The notes under the pieces: generated by a model
What the model saw: the letters and a program-made list of their open reading frames with translations, nothing else
Database searches by the model: none
Told to the model about the DNA's origin: nothing
Shown here: one piece after another, positions 1 to 6,441 of the stretch
Position numbering within the stretch: position 1 is the first letter of the stretch
How the letters are laid out: each line of letters starts with the position of its first letter
DNA from: Spirochaetaceae bacterium UBA4077
Lineage (GTDB): Bacteria > Spirochaetota > Spirochaetia > Treponematales > Rectinemataceae
NCBI GenBank assembly: GCA_002383375.1
Contig: DFYR01000081.1
Span: 12,640 to 23,632 of the forward strand
Length of the DNA stretch: 10,993 nucleotides
Reading direction: 5' to 3'
Translations under genes and position numbers: made by a program

Positions 1-696
1 TGCGATCAAGCGCTTCTACCTCTGGGGGCGCGCCCAGCCGAAGTCCTAATAAATATGGATGAAAATGAAATCGCAAGAACCTGGGCTGAGTTCCAGTACC
101 GATTCTGCTTTCCCAAGGATATGATAGGCCTTTTGCGCGGCGCCCAGGGCGCACTACGCGAGCACGGCTCGCTGCAGGCGCTGTTTCAGGCAGGCGACAA
201 TCCCGAAAAGCCTTTGATCGAGACACTGTCAGCCTTTGTGACCGCGCTGCGGCGGTATAGTGCTCCAATCGACCGGGCTAGCGATGCCATTCGGCTTGAC
301 CGAGCTTCGGATGTTTTAGGCAGCGAACGCGGGCTAGAGGCTGCTATTCGGCCTAATCTTTTACCTGACCCAGCCCAGGGCTCGGCATGCAAACGGCTCT
401 TTCTCTTTTTACGTTGGATGGTCAGGCATGACGATGTGGATCCGGGCGGCTGGTCTTCTGTTTCGCCTGCGCGGCTTGTCGTACCCATGGACACTCACAT
501 GGCGGCGACCTGCGTTCATCGTCTGGGCTTTTTAGATAGGAAGCAGGCTGCTACCTCGCCGAACCTCAAGGATGCACTGCAAGCCACAGCACACTTCGCC
601 CTCTATGCTCCGGAAGACCCGGTCAAGTACGACTTCGCCCTCACAAGGCCGGGGATCGATCCGCGGCCTGGGGATGAGGTCTTTGGGTGCTTGTAA
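1..696 (+). CDS. TIGR02757 (DUF2400) family protein, 5' end outside window
   Basis: The frame is open from the first base of the window to the TAA at 694-696, giving 231 visible residues. The first ATG in frame is at 55, but the 18 codons before it (including LLPLGARPAEVLINMD) continue the family pattern that precedes the YRF motif. The true start is therefore probably upstream and the ATG internal; the family is about 250-270 residues, so some 20-40 residues are missing. Recognised family blocks, in order: the FQYRF segment, the HGSLQALF helix, LFLRWMVRHDDVDPGGW, the VPMDTHMA motif with the conserved Asp-Thr-His, RLGFLDRKQA, and the near-terminal EDPVKYDFALTRPGI. The family has no firmly established biochemical function. 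Its helical fold with an LDTH-type motif has been likened to helix-hairpin-helix DNA glycosylases, which I treat as a suggestion only. No terminator is visible behind it; the next gene is a tRNA with its own promoter. Confidence 0.85.
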   Translation, partial: CDQALLPLGARPAEVLINMDENEIARTWAEFQYRFCFPKDMIGLLRGAQGALREHGSLQALFQAGDNPEKPLIETLSAFVTALRRYSAPIDRASDAIRLDRASDVLGSERGLEAAIRPNLLPDPAQGSACKRLFLFLRWMVRHDDVDPGGWSSVSPARLVVPMDTHMAATCVHRLGFLDRKQAATSPNLKDALQATAHFALYAPEDPVKYDFALTRPGIDPRPGDEVFGCL

Positions 697-848
697 ATTA
701 AAAAAAGCAGACACGATAACAGGAAATCAGGATTCACAGGATATGCATCGAAGCGTGTGGTCGATGGCTGATACAAACGACCCGCAGCAGGGTACCCCGG
801 AGGAAAGATCTGCGGCGGCGGCTCTGTAAGCCCAGTTCCCGGTTCTCA

Positions 849-876
849 TTGACAATGACGTAAACCTTGTGCTAAT
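849..876 (+). promoter_or_regulatory. Probable sigma-70 type promoter of tRNA-Pro
   Basis: A perfect TTGACA -35 box lies at 849-854. After a 16-base spacer comes GCTAAT (871-876), matching four of six -10 consensus positions, preceded by TG at 868-869 as in extended -10 promoters. Transcription would start near 883, about 20 bases before the tRNA. Its position directly upstream of an isolated tRNA gene with its own terminator supports the call. Confidence 0.6.
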
Positions 877-902
877 TTCAACGCGCTGTCGTAAGACCGC
901 AG

Positions 903-976
903 CGGGCAATAGCGCAGGTGGTTAGCGTACAAGTCTGGGGGACTTGGGGTCGCCAGTTCGAGTCTGGCTTGCCCGA
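903..976 (+). tRNA. tRNA-Pro, anticodon GGG
   Basis: A complete 74-base cloverleaf can be folded by hand. The acceptor stem is CGGGCAA (903-909) with TTGCCCG (969-975), seven perfect pairs. The D stem is GCGC (912-915) with GCGT (925-928), including one G-U pair, around a 9-base loop with GG. The anticodon stem is CAAGT (930-934) with ACTTG (942-946), around loop CTGGGGG (935-941) with anticodon GGG at 937-939. The variable region has five bases. The T stem is GCCAG (952-956) with CTGGC (964-968), around loop TTCGAGT. The anticodon reads the proline codon CCC. The discriminator is A976. The next bases are ACA, so CCA is not encoded and must be added by nucleotidyltransferase. No intron and no second tRNA are nearby. 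Confidence 0.95.
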
Positions 977-980
977 ACAA

Positions 981-1016
981 GAGCGGGTCATCGCATCGCG
1001 ATGACCCGCTCTTTTT
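981..1016 (+). terminator. Strong intrinsic terminator behind tRNA-Pro
   Basis: A perfect 14-base-pair hairpin (981-994 with 998-1011, three-base loop ATC) is followed by five T residues at 1012-1016. It starts four bases after the tRNA discriminator and ends that transcript. The T-run is only on the plus-strand side, so it is not an equally good terminator for the converging hyd operon. Confidence 0.92.
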
Positions 1017-1033
1017 ATGACCTGCTCTTTTTA
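1003..1033 (+). repeat. Imperfect tandem copy of the terminator's 3' arm
   Basis: GACCCGCTCTTTTTA at 1003-1017 is repeated as GACCTGCTCTTTTTA at 1019-1033, with one base change and a period of 16. The second copy can also pair with the ascending arm GAGCGGGTC at 981-989, the change becoming a G-U pair. It therefore offers a second, alternative hairpin with its own five-T run. It could be slippage debris or a reinforcing second stop signal. Confidence 0.7.
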
Positions 1034-1054
1034 CGCCCCGGTATCTGCATGGCA

Positions 1055-1080
1055 GGAACCTAATCTTATAGGATTGTTCC
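1055..1080. other. Imperfect inverted repeat between convergent transcripts
   Basis: GGAAC (1055-1059) pairs with GTTCC (1076-1080). Inside, AATC (1062-1065) pairs with GATT (1072-1075), leaving a two-base bulge and the loop TTATAG. It lies between the tRNA terminator and the hydA stop codon at 1125. No good T-run follows on either strand, so a role as hydA terminator is only a guess. It is the best hairpin seen in the 3' region of the operon. Confidence 0.3.
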
Positions 1081-1124
1081 TCTATTTAGTCGCCGCGGTT
1101 GTTCTGTCCTTTGGACCCATGCTG

Positions 1125-2858
1125 TTACCAGCCCTCCCGCGCGCTGTAGCCTGTGTGCAGAAGCTTGTGCGCGCGTTCGCTGCCGGGTTTCCCAAGGAAT
1201 TCGGCGTAGATCCCCTTCACCTCGGGATTCTCGTGCGACTTGCGTAGCGGCAAGCCTCTGTCCTCCGCGTACAGCCCCTCCAGGCGGCACTCGCGCTTTG
1301 CGAGCCCGTTGGGCAGTGGCTGACCGCCTCCTCCGACGCAGCCCCCCGTGCAGGCCATGATCTCCACGAAGTGGTAGCTGGGTTCCCCGCGATGCGAGGA
1401 GCCCGAGATCATGTCGAGCACTTTCCTGGCGTTGCCCAGGCCGCTTGCCGCCGCCACCCTCACCTTGAGCCCGTTGAGGTCGACTTCAGCCTCCTTGACC
1501 CCGCGCATTCCCCTCAGCTGGGTGAAATCCAGCCGCTCCAGGGTTTTACCCGTGGCGAGCTCGTAGGCCGTGCGCAGGGCTGCTTCCATGACCCCTCCCG
1601 AGGCGCCGAAGATGGTGGCTGAGCCCGTGTATCCGGACAGGATCGGGTCGGGCTCTTTCTCGGAAAGATCGGCGAAGACGATGCCCGCCTGGCGGAACAT
1701 GCGCGCAATCTCCCTCGTTGTCAGCACATAGTCTACGTCGCGCAGCCCCGAGGCATTCATCTCCGGCCGGTCCGCCTCGAATTTTTTCGCCGTGCAGGGC
1801 ATCACGGAGAGGGATACCAGGTTGGCCGGATCGATTCCGCTCCGTTCGGCGTAATACGTCTTGATGAGTGCTCCGAGCATCTGCTGGGGCGATTTGCAGC
1901 TCGACAGGTTCCCCAGCAGATCCGGATAGAACGTCTCGACGAACTTGATCCAGCCCGGGGAGCAGGAGGTTATGAGGGGGAAGGGGCCCCCTTTAGCTAT
2001 CCTTTCGAGCAGCTCGGTGCCTTCCTCCATGATGGTGAGATCGGCGGAGAAGTTCGTGTCGAAGACGACATCTACGCCGATAGCCCTGAGGGCTGCGTAG
2101 AGTTTCCCGATACAGAGCTCTCCCGGCTTTAGACCGAATTCTTCGCCGATGGCCACCCGCACCGCTGGCGCTATCTGCACTACAACCGTCTTGCGCGGAT
2201 CATCTATAGCCTTCCACACCTCGTCGATCTGCTCGCGCTCGTAGAGGGCGCCCACGGGGCAGTAGACCACGCACTGCCCGCAGTTGACGCAGACCGAATC
2301 GCCCATGCCCTTCCCGAAGGGAGGTGCGACGATGGTGTCGGCGCCTCTGTTCCTGAAGAATATCGAGGCCACGGTTTGCGTTTCGCCGCATATTTCCACG
2401 CAGCGTCCGCAGCCTATGCATTTATTCATGTCGCGTACGATCCCCTTCGAGCTTTTATCCACTGAAAGCCCGCGCGCGTATCGGTCGTAGCGGAGGTCGC
2501 GTATCTCAAACCGCTCGGCAAGGGTCTGCAGCTCGCATTTGCCGTGCTTGATGCATTGCAGGCAATCGGCCGGGTGGGCGGCGAGGACGAGCTCCAGAAT
2601 CCCGCGGCGGATATCCCTGATCTCTGGCGTACTCGTGAACACCGACATGCCTTCCTCGGCCTCCGTAACGCAGGATCGCTTGAAGCCCGGCTGGCCGTTG
2701 ATCTTGACGATGCACATGCCGCAGGAGCCCTTGGGCTGGAGATCCTCGTGGCGGCACAGGGTTGGAATGGAAATGTGGGCGGTGAGAGCAGCGTCCAGCA
2801 GGCTGGTGTGCGCGGGCACGCTTACGCGGTTTCCGTCGATGGTCAAGAGTACACTCAT
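1125..2858 (-). CDS. hydA: [FeFe]-hydrogenase catalytic subunit HydA (trimeric, NAD(P)-linked type)
   Basis: This 577-residue protein is the subunit that makes or consumes H2 at the H-cluster. Domains in order: an N-terminal [2Fe-2S] ferredoxin domain (C35, C46, C49, C63); a His-Cys3 [4Fe-4S] site (H95, C99, C102, C108); a two-[4Fe-4S] ferredoxin domain (C147, C150, C153, C157 and C190, C193, C196, C200); the H-cluster domain; and a C-terminal small-subunit-like segment (RKSHENP, AHKLLHT). H-cluster motifs are L1 TSCSPGW (297-303), L2 MPCTAKKFEADRP (353-365) and L3 MACTGGCVGGGGQP (501-514). L1 is odd: the Cys usually preceding Pro is Ser300. The length matches HndD and clostridial enzymes. 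The start is ATG at 2858, chosen because AAGGAGGT (2865-2872) lies six bases upstream, the ATG overlaps the hydB stop as ATGA, and the protein then begins with the ferredoxin domain. The frame stays open far upstream, but that is a shadow of hydB. No maturation genes (hydEFG) are in the window. Confidence 0.96.
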   Translation of the reverse strand: MSVLLTIDGNRVSVPAHTSLLDAALTAHISIPTLCRHEDLQPKGSCGMCIVKINGQPGFKRSCVTEAEEGMSVFTSTPEIRDIRRGILELVLAAHPADCLQCIKHGKCELQTLAERFEIRDLRYDRYARGLSVDKSSKGIVRDMNKCIGCGRCVEICGETQTVASIFFRNRGADTIVAPPFGKGMGDSVCVNCGQCVVYCPVGALYEREQIDEVWKAIDDPRKTVVVQIAPAVRVAIGEEFGLKPGELCIGKLYAALRAIGVDVVFDTNFSADLTIMEEGTELLERIAKGGPFPLITSCSPGWIKFVETFYPDLLGNLSSCKSPQQMLGALIKTYYAERSGIDPANLVSLSVMPCTAKKFEADRPEMNASGLRDVDYVLTTREIARMFRQAGIVFADLSEKEPDPILSGYTGSATIFGASGGVMEAALRTAYELATGKTLERLDFTQLRGMRGVKEAEVDLNGLKVRVAAASGLGNARKVLDMISGSSHRGEPSYHFVEIMACTGGCVGGGGQPLPNGLAKRECRLEGLYAEDRGLPLRKSHENPEVKGIYAEFLGKPGSERAHKLLHTGYSAREGW

Positions 2859-4114
2859 GCTTCGACCTCCTTGAGGTAATCCTGTTCGGTGATGAACGAG
2901 GCGATTTCGTCGCCGAAACCGTCCAGAAGCGAGGTGAGCGGGAGTGCTACCGACTGGCCGAAGGGACAGAAGGAGGCGCCGACCATCACCGCGGCCGTTT
3001 CCCGCATGAGATCGAGGTAGTCGGCCCGGCCCGAGCCGAGTGCGATCCTGCGGGCCATGTAGTCGAGCTGCCGGGTTCCGTATCTGCAGGGGAAGCAGTG
3101 TCCGCAGGATTCTTGGGCGAAAAAGCGCATCGTCACCTCGAGTACATGGGCCATGTTCACGCTGGTGTTTATGGCGACGATCGCGCCGCTTCCGAGGGCT
3201 CCCCCCACCTTTCTCATCGAGGGGAAATCGAGGCAGTAGTCGAGGGCCACGGGACCGAAGATGGGTCCGGCCGTCCCGCCGATCTGTATCGCCTTGAGGG
3301 TGCCCGTCACACCGCCGGCTTTCTCCAGGACCTCGCGGACTTTCGTGCCCATGGGGAGTTCGTATACGCCCGGCGTGGCGACATGCCCGCTCAGCGAGAA
3401 GAGTTTGTATCCGGGACAATCCCGGGAACCGACCGAGGAGAAAGCCGTGGCGCCGCAGGCGAGAATTATCGGCACACAGGCAAGGGTTTCGACGTTGTTC
3501 ACGACGGTAGGCTTTTCCCAGAGACCCTTTTCGGTGGGGAAAGGCGGCTTGAGCATGGGGTATCCCCGGTTGCCCATGAGGGAATTGAGAAGGGCGGTCT
3601 CGTCGCCGACGACGTAGGAGCCGCCTCCCACCCTCACCGCCACGTCGAAGCTGAAACCGTTCGTGAGGATATCGTTTCCCAGGTAGCCGCCGGCCTTCGC
3701 CTTCTCGATCGCCGTGGCGAGGTTTTTTGCGATCTCGGGATATTCGCCGCGGATGTAGATGTAGCCCTGATGGGCATCGATCGCCAGAGCAGCGATCGTC
3801 ATGCCCTCGAGGACGAGGTAGGGCGCCTTCTCCAAGATGAAACGGTCCTTGAAAGTGCCGGGTTCTCCCTCGTCGGCATTGCAGACTAAATAGGGCTCCT
3901 TTGCCGCTGCGACGGATTCCCATTTCTGGCCGGTGGGGAATCCCGCCCCTCCACGCCCCCGAAGTCCCGAATCCTTGATGATACCGATGAGTTCGTCGGG
4001 GGTTTTCGCCATGGCGGCCAGAAGCCCTTGATAACCTCCCGACTCGATGTACTTCGCGAGGTCGAGCGGCGCCTCGAGCTCGGCGAATTGGGTGATGCGC
4101 GTCTTCTCATTCAT
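2855..4114 (-). CDS. hydB: NuoF-like NAD(P)H/FMN subunit HydB, short form
   Basis: This 419-residue flavoprotein should bind NAD(H) and FMN and pass electrons through one [4Fe-4S] cluster to HydA. Seen directly: the glycine-rich nucleotide/FMN motif LRGRGGAGFPTGQKW (51-65), CNADEGEPGTFKDR (78-91), YIYIRGEYP (118-126), the SLBB region GVYELPMGTKVREV (249-262), and the cluster ligands ESCGHCFPC (C337, C340, C343) plus C383. The length matches NuoF of complex I. Thermotoga HydB and Desulfovibrio HndC are longer because they add an N-terminal thioredoxin-like [2Fe-2S] domain, a C-terminal two-[4Fe-4S] domain, or both. Neither is present here: the protein begins about 50 residues before the Gly-rich motif and ends about 36 residues after C383. 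The ATG at 4114 overlaps the hydC stop as ATGA, with GGAGG seven bases upstream; the stop overlaps hydA the same way. The tight coupling suggests equal amounts of the three subunits. Confidence 0.95.
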   Translation of the reverse strand: MNEKTRITQFAELEAPLDLAKYIESGGYQGLLAAMAKTPDELIGIIKDSGLRGRGGAGFPTGQKWESVAAAKEPYLVCNADEGEPGTFKDRFILEKAPYLVLEGMTIAALAIDAHQGYIYIRGEYPEIAKNLATAIEKAKAGGYLGNDILTNGFSFDVAVRVGGGSYVVGDETALLNSLMGNRGYPMLKPPFPTEKGLWEKPTVVNNVETLACVPIILACGATAFSSVGSRDCPGYKLFSLSGHVATPGVYELPMGTKVREVLEKAGGVTGTLKAIQIGGTAGPIFGPVALDYCLDFPSMRKVGGALGSGAIVAINTSVNMAHVLEVTMRFFAQESCGHCFPCRYGTRQLDYMARRIALGSGRADYLDLMRETAAVMVGASFCPFGQSVALPLTSLLDGFGDEIASFITEQDYLKEVEA

Positions 4115-4560
4115 AGCTCCGCCTCCTGCATCGCGTCGAGCAAGGTGTCGATGGCTCCAATCGTGATGCCGGACACGAGGCTGTCGTCTATCATCAGGTT
4201 AGGGGCCTTGTCGCAGGCGCCCAGGCAATTCACGATTTCAAGCGTGAAGCGCCCGTCAGGCGTGGTCATGCCCGCCTGAATCCCCAGCTTTCGACGCACG
4301 TGATGGTAGAGATCGAGCGAACCGCGGACGCGGCAGCTCAGCGAGTCGCAAAGCCTGATGATGTGGCTTCCTCGCTTTTCCCGTGCGAACATCTTGTAGA
4401 AGCTCACGATACCGTCCAGTTCGGCGAGAGGGATGTGGTATCTCCGCGCGATCTGGAGGGCTTCCCCGTCTGTGATCCAGGATTTTCCCTTCTCGCGGCT
4501 TTGAGTTTCGTGAAGGGCGGAGAGGAGGGTATCCCTGCTCGTCATGAAGGTCGTTTCCAT
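4111..4560 (-). CDS. hydC: NuoE-like [2Fe-2S] subunit HydC
   Basis: This 149-residue thioredoxin-fold protein carries a single [2Fe-2S] cluster. Ligands are C71 and C76 in CDSLSC and C112 and C116 in CLGAC, the standard NuoE/HndA spacing. The N-terminal helical part (DGEALQIARRYHIPLAELDGI, 31-51, followed by SFYKMF) is the usual NuoE docking region for the NuoF-like partner. In the trimer it sits beside FMN in HydB. The frame could start 24 codons further upstream at 4632. I prefer ATG 4560 because AAGGAGG (4567-4573) lies six bases before it and because the extra N-terminal residues look non-native. It is the first gene of the operon, followed by hydB with an ATGA overlap. No separate HndB-like thioredoxin subunit is present. 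Confidence 0.94.
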   Translation of the reverse strand: METTFMTSRDTLLSALHETQSREKGKSWITDGEALQIARRYHIPLAELDGIVSFYKMFAREKRGSHIIRLCDSLSCRVRGSLDLYHHVRRKLGIQAGMTTPDGRFTLEIVNCLGACDKAPNLMIDDSLVSGITIGAIDTLLDAMQEAEL

Positions 4561-4566
4561 CCCGAG

Positions 4567-4573
4567 CCTCCTT
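4567..4573 (-). promoter_or_regulatory. Ribosome binding site that decides the hydC start
   Basis: On the minus strand AAGGAGG stands six bases before ATG 4560. It fixes the start of hydC and argues against the longer reading from 4632. The same motif at the same distance (2865-2872) precedes hydA. Confidence 0.85.
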
Positions 4574-4756
4574 GGGCGACCTGAGGAGATCGGTGGAGAG
4601 TGGGATGCAAAACAGCTGCCAAGAGCTGACAAACGGCGGCTCTCCGTTGCGGAAAGCCATGTGGGCGTGGGCGTCTAGGAAAGAATCGAGAGGCAATATC
4701 CTTTGGTGCTGCGCGTAGACGTACCGCAGGCACATGGACGATCACCCGTAGATAAA

Positions 4757-4784
4757 TTTTTATCGATATTTATTTATTTGTCAA
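4757..4784 (-). promoter_or_regulatory. Probable promoter of the hydCBA operon
   Basis: On the minus strand a perfect TTGACA (4784-4779) is followed, after a 16-base AT-rich spacer, by TAAAAA (4762-4757), which matches four of six -10 positions. It sits in the only strongly AT-rich patch of the intergenic region. Transcription would start near 4750 and give a leader of about 190 bases before hydC. A rightward promoter in the same patch cannot be excluded. Confidence 0.5.
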
Positions 4785-4878
4785 GTCTTTTTTTGCGCTG
4801 ACGTGTGGAGGTTCGCGGTCGACGATCTTAAGCTTACCGAATAGGGGTGTTGCTAAAAATCCGCAATGCGGCCAAGCT

Positions 4879-4888
4879 GATGTACATC
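4879..4888. promoter_or_regulatory. 10-base palindrome upstream of the M20 gene (possible operator)
   Basis: GATGTACATC is a perfect inverted repeat about 29 bases before ATG 4917. Its place close to the start would suit a repressor site or an mRNA hairpin. One short palindrome with no second copy is weak evidence. Confidence 0.2.
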
Positions 4889-4916
4889 GAGCACTTTTAA
4901 CTGAAGATGAGGATTT

Positions 4917-6392
4917 ATGGGCAATATCAAGAAGACTTCCAGCCGAGCGGACGATAAGAATACCGGTGTCGATGAGGGACTTGTCGCTGAACTGCAGCGT
5001 TTCGCAAATGAGCGGGCTGTCGAATATGACACTATCGCCCAGAACATCTGGGAACACCCTGAAATTGCCTTCCAGGAAAAGCGGTCTTCAGCCTTGTACC
5101 GGGAGCGCCTGGCATCCCAGGGCTTCATTGTCACAGAACTTCCGGAATTGGAAAATTCCTTCATGGCGGAAAAGTCGATACGCGGCGGAGCGGGAGAAGC
5201 GACACACGAAGCGGCGTCGATGGCCGCCGGCCTGCCGGTCATCGGCTTCATGGGCGAATACGACGCCCTGCCGGGGATGTCCCAGGCTTGCGCGACCGAA
5301 CGGCGTCCTCGGCAAGAGGGAGCGCCCGGCCATGCCTGCGGGCATAATCTTCTGGGAGCGGGGAGCCTCGTGGCGGCGGAAGCTTTGGTGCAGCTGCTGG
5401 AGCGCCGAGGCGTCGCGGCCAGGGTTAGGTACTATGGCTGTCCGGCGGAGGAGTCCTTGGGGCGGATCCCTATGGTTAAGGTGGGGCGCTTCAGCGACGC
5501 CTCGGCGATTCTCACCTGGCACCCTGCGGACGTGAACACGCCCCATCGCTATGTCACCAGCGCCAATCTGGCAGCGGTGTTTGCCTTCAAAGGGAGGGCG
5601 AGCCACGCCGGGATGGCGCCGTATGCCGGCCGTTCTGCGTTGGACGCGGCCCAGCTCTTCAATCTTTCGATGGAATTCATGCGGGAGCATCTGGAACCTG
5701 GGGTGATGCTTCACTACGTGGTAAGCGATGGCGGGCAACGGCCTAACATCGTGCCCGAAAGCGCGGCTACCTTTCTCTATATCAGAGCGCCCTCGGCAGC
5801 TATGGTGCGGGCGGTTATGGCGCGGCTTACCAAAGCCGCCCGGGGTGCCTGCCTTATGACCGAGACGAGCTTCACCGTGGAGATCAAACACGGAAAATGC
5901 GACTATCGTCCCAACGAAACCATCCAGGATGCCCTGCTTGAGGCTATGAAAGCGCTGCCTCTTCCTCAGCCCAGCACCGAGGAGAAGGATTTCGCCAAAA
6001 AACTCCAGACGACGGTAGCAAAGGAAGATAGGCCTGCCACCCTCCTGCCCATTGGCGCTCCTGCCACACTGCTGAAGGCGCCTATCCATGCCGAGGTAGG
6101 CGACTTTGGCTCAGGCAAGCGTATAGGCGGCTCCCTGGACACGGGCGATGTGTCCTATGTGGCCCCGGTAGGCCAGATGAATTCCGCAACCTGGCCTTTG
6201 GGCGTGGGCGCCCATACCTGGCAGTCCTGCGCCGCCTCCGGCTCCACCTGGGCCTTCAAGGCTATGCGATGGGCTGGGATGACCATGGCGCTGGCAGGTT
6301 TCAGGCTGGCAGCCGAGCCTGCGCTCCTGGCCAAGGCTCAGGCCGAGTTCAAGGCAGGCGCTGTACCGTACAGGTCGACCATGGATATATAG
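4917..6392 (+). CDS. M20D-family amidohydrolase, AbgB-like
   Basis: This 491-residue cytoplasmic metallohydrolase should cleave an amide bond, most like p-aminobenzoyl-glutamate hydrolase subunit B (AbgB, about 480 residues) and related M20D amidases. Seen directly: NIWEHPEIAFQE (43-54), the EYDALPG motif (114-120), metal motif GHACGHN (138-144, with C141 and H143), CPAEES (175-180, acidic pair E178-E179), the WHP motif with H202, the GRASHAG dimerisation-domain motif (226-232), and the C-terminal HTWQSCA (433-439) with H433. These give the M20D two-metal set and the inserted lid domain. No signal peptide or membrane segment is visible. In E. coli AbgB works with AbgA; no second subunit lies beside it here. 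The start ATG 4917 has only a weak Shine-Dalgarno. It is a single gene, divergent from hydC and convergent with the deaminase 49 bases away. The true substrate (folate catabolite, acyl-amino acid, dipeptide or other amide) cannot be read from the sequence. Confidence 0.9.
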   Translation: MGNIKKTSSRADDKNTGVDEGLVAELQRFANERAVEYDTIAQNIWEHPEIAFQEKRSSALYRERLASQGFIVTELPELENSFMAEKSIRGGAGEATHEAASMAAGLPVIGFMGEYDALPGMSQACATERRPRQEGAPGHACGHNLLGAGSLVAAEALVQLLERRGVAARVRYYGCPAEESLGRIPMVKVGRFSDASAILTWHPADVNTPHRYVTSANLAAVFAFKGRASHAGMAPYAGRSALDAAQLFNLSMEFMREHLEPGVMLHYVVSDGGQRPNIVPESAATFLYIRAPSAAMVRAVMARLTKAARGACLMTETSFTVEIKHGKCDYRPNETIQDALLEAMKALPLPQPSTEEKDFAKKLQTTVAKEDRPATLLPIGAPATLLKAPIHAEVGDFGSGKRIGGSLDTGDVSYVAPVGQMNSATWPLGVGAHTWQSCAASGSTWAFKAMRWAGMTMALAGFRLAAEPALLAKAQAEFKAGAVPYRSTMDI

Positions 6393-6441
6393 GATTCCTG
6401 AATGGTTATACACAAAGGTTTTTGATGCAATTCGATACTTA

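Larger units (their letters stand above)
4561..4916. other. Divergent intergenic region between hydC and the M20 gene
   Basis: This 356-base stretch separates hydC (leftward) from the M20D gene (rightward). It has three parts. Positions 4561-4750 would be the roughly 185-base leader of the hyd mRNA; no known riboswitch was recognised in it. Positions 4750-4795 are strongly AT-rich and hold the leftward promoter candidate. Positions 4800-4916 lead to the M20 gene and contain a small CCGC/GCGG hairpin (4861-4871), the 10-base palindrome GATGTACATC (4879-4888) and a weak Shine-Dalgarno (GATGAGGA) before ATG 4917. I found no convincing rightward promoter. Confidence 0.6.

Noticed and set aside
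743..829. 28-codon plus-strand frame in the gap before the tRNA
   Set aside because: It has no good Shine-Dalgarno and an Ala-rich, featureless sequence, and it sits just before the tRNA promoter. It cannot be supported as a gene from sequence alone.
1017..1247. 76-codon plus-strand frame with a hydrophobic stretch, looking like a small membrane protein
   Set aside because: It begins at the tRNA terminator, has no ribosome site, and overlaps the 3' end of hydA antisense.
2544..2879. 111-codon plus-strand frames opposite the hydA start
   Set aside because: They are antisense to the ferredoxin domain of HydA, whose cysteine pattern is unmistakable.
3098..3889. 263-codon open frame on the plus strand
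   Set aside because: It lies fully antisense to hydB, which has clear NuoF motifs. The composition is that of a GC-rich shadow frame with no recognisable motif.
1125..3923. A single 932-codon open frame on the minus strand that would fuse hydA to a long N-terminal region
   Set aside because: The first 355 codons are an alternate-frame shadow of hydB, rich in Arg/Gly/His and without any known domain. The real HydA begins at 2858 with a strong ribosome site and a ferredoxin domain.
5088..6089. 333-codon open frame on the minus strand
   Set aside because: It is antisense to the M20D gene, whose metal motifs are intact. The His/Arg/Gly-rich translation looks like a shadow.
6393..6441. Possible bidirectional terminator in the 49-base convergent gap between the M20D gene and the deaminase
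   Set aside because: No hairpin with a T-run could be found on either strand, so I list no terminator there.
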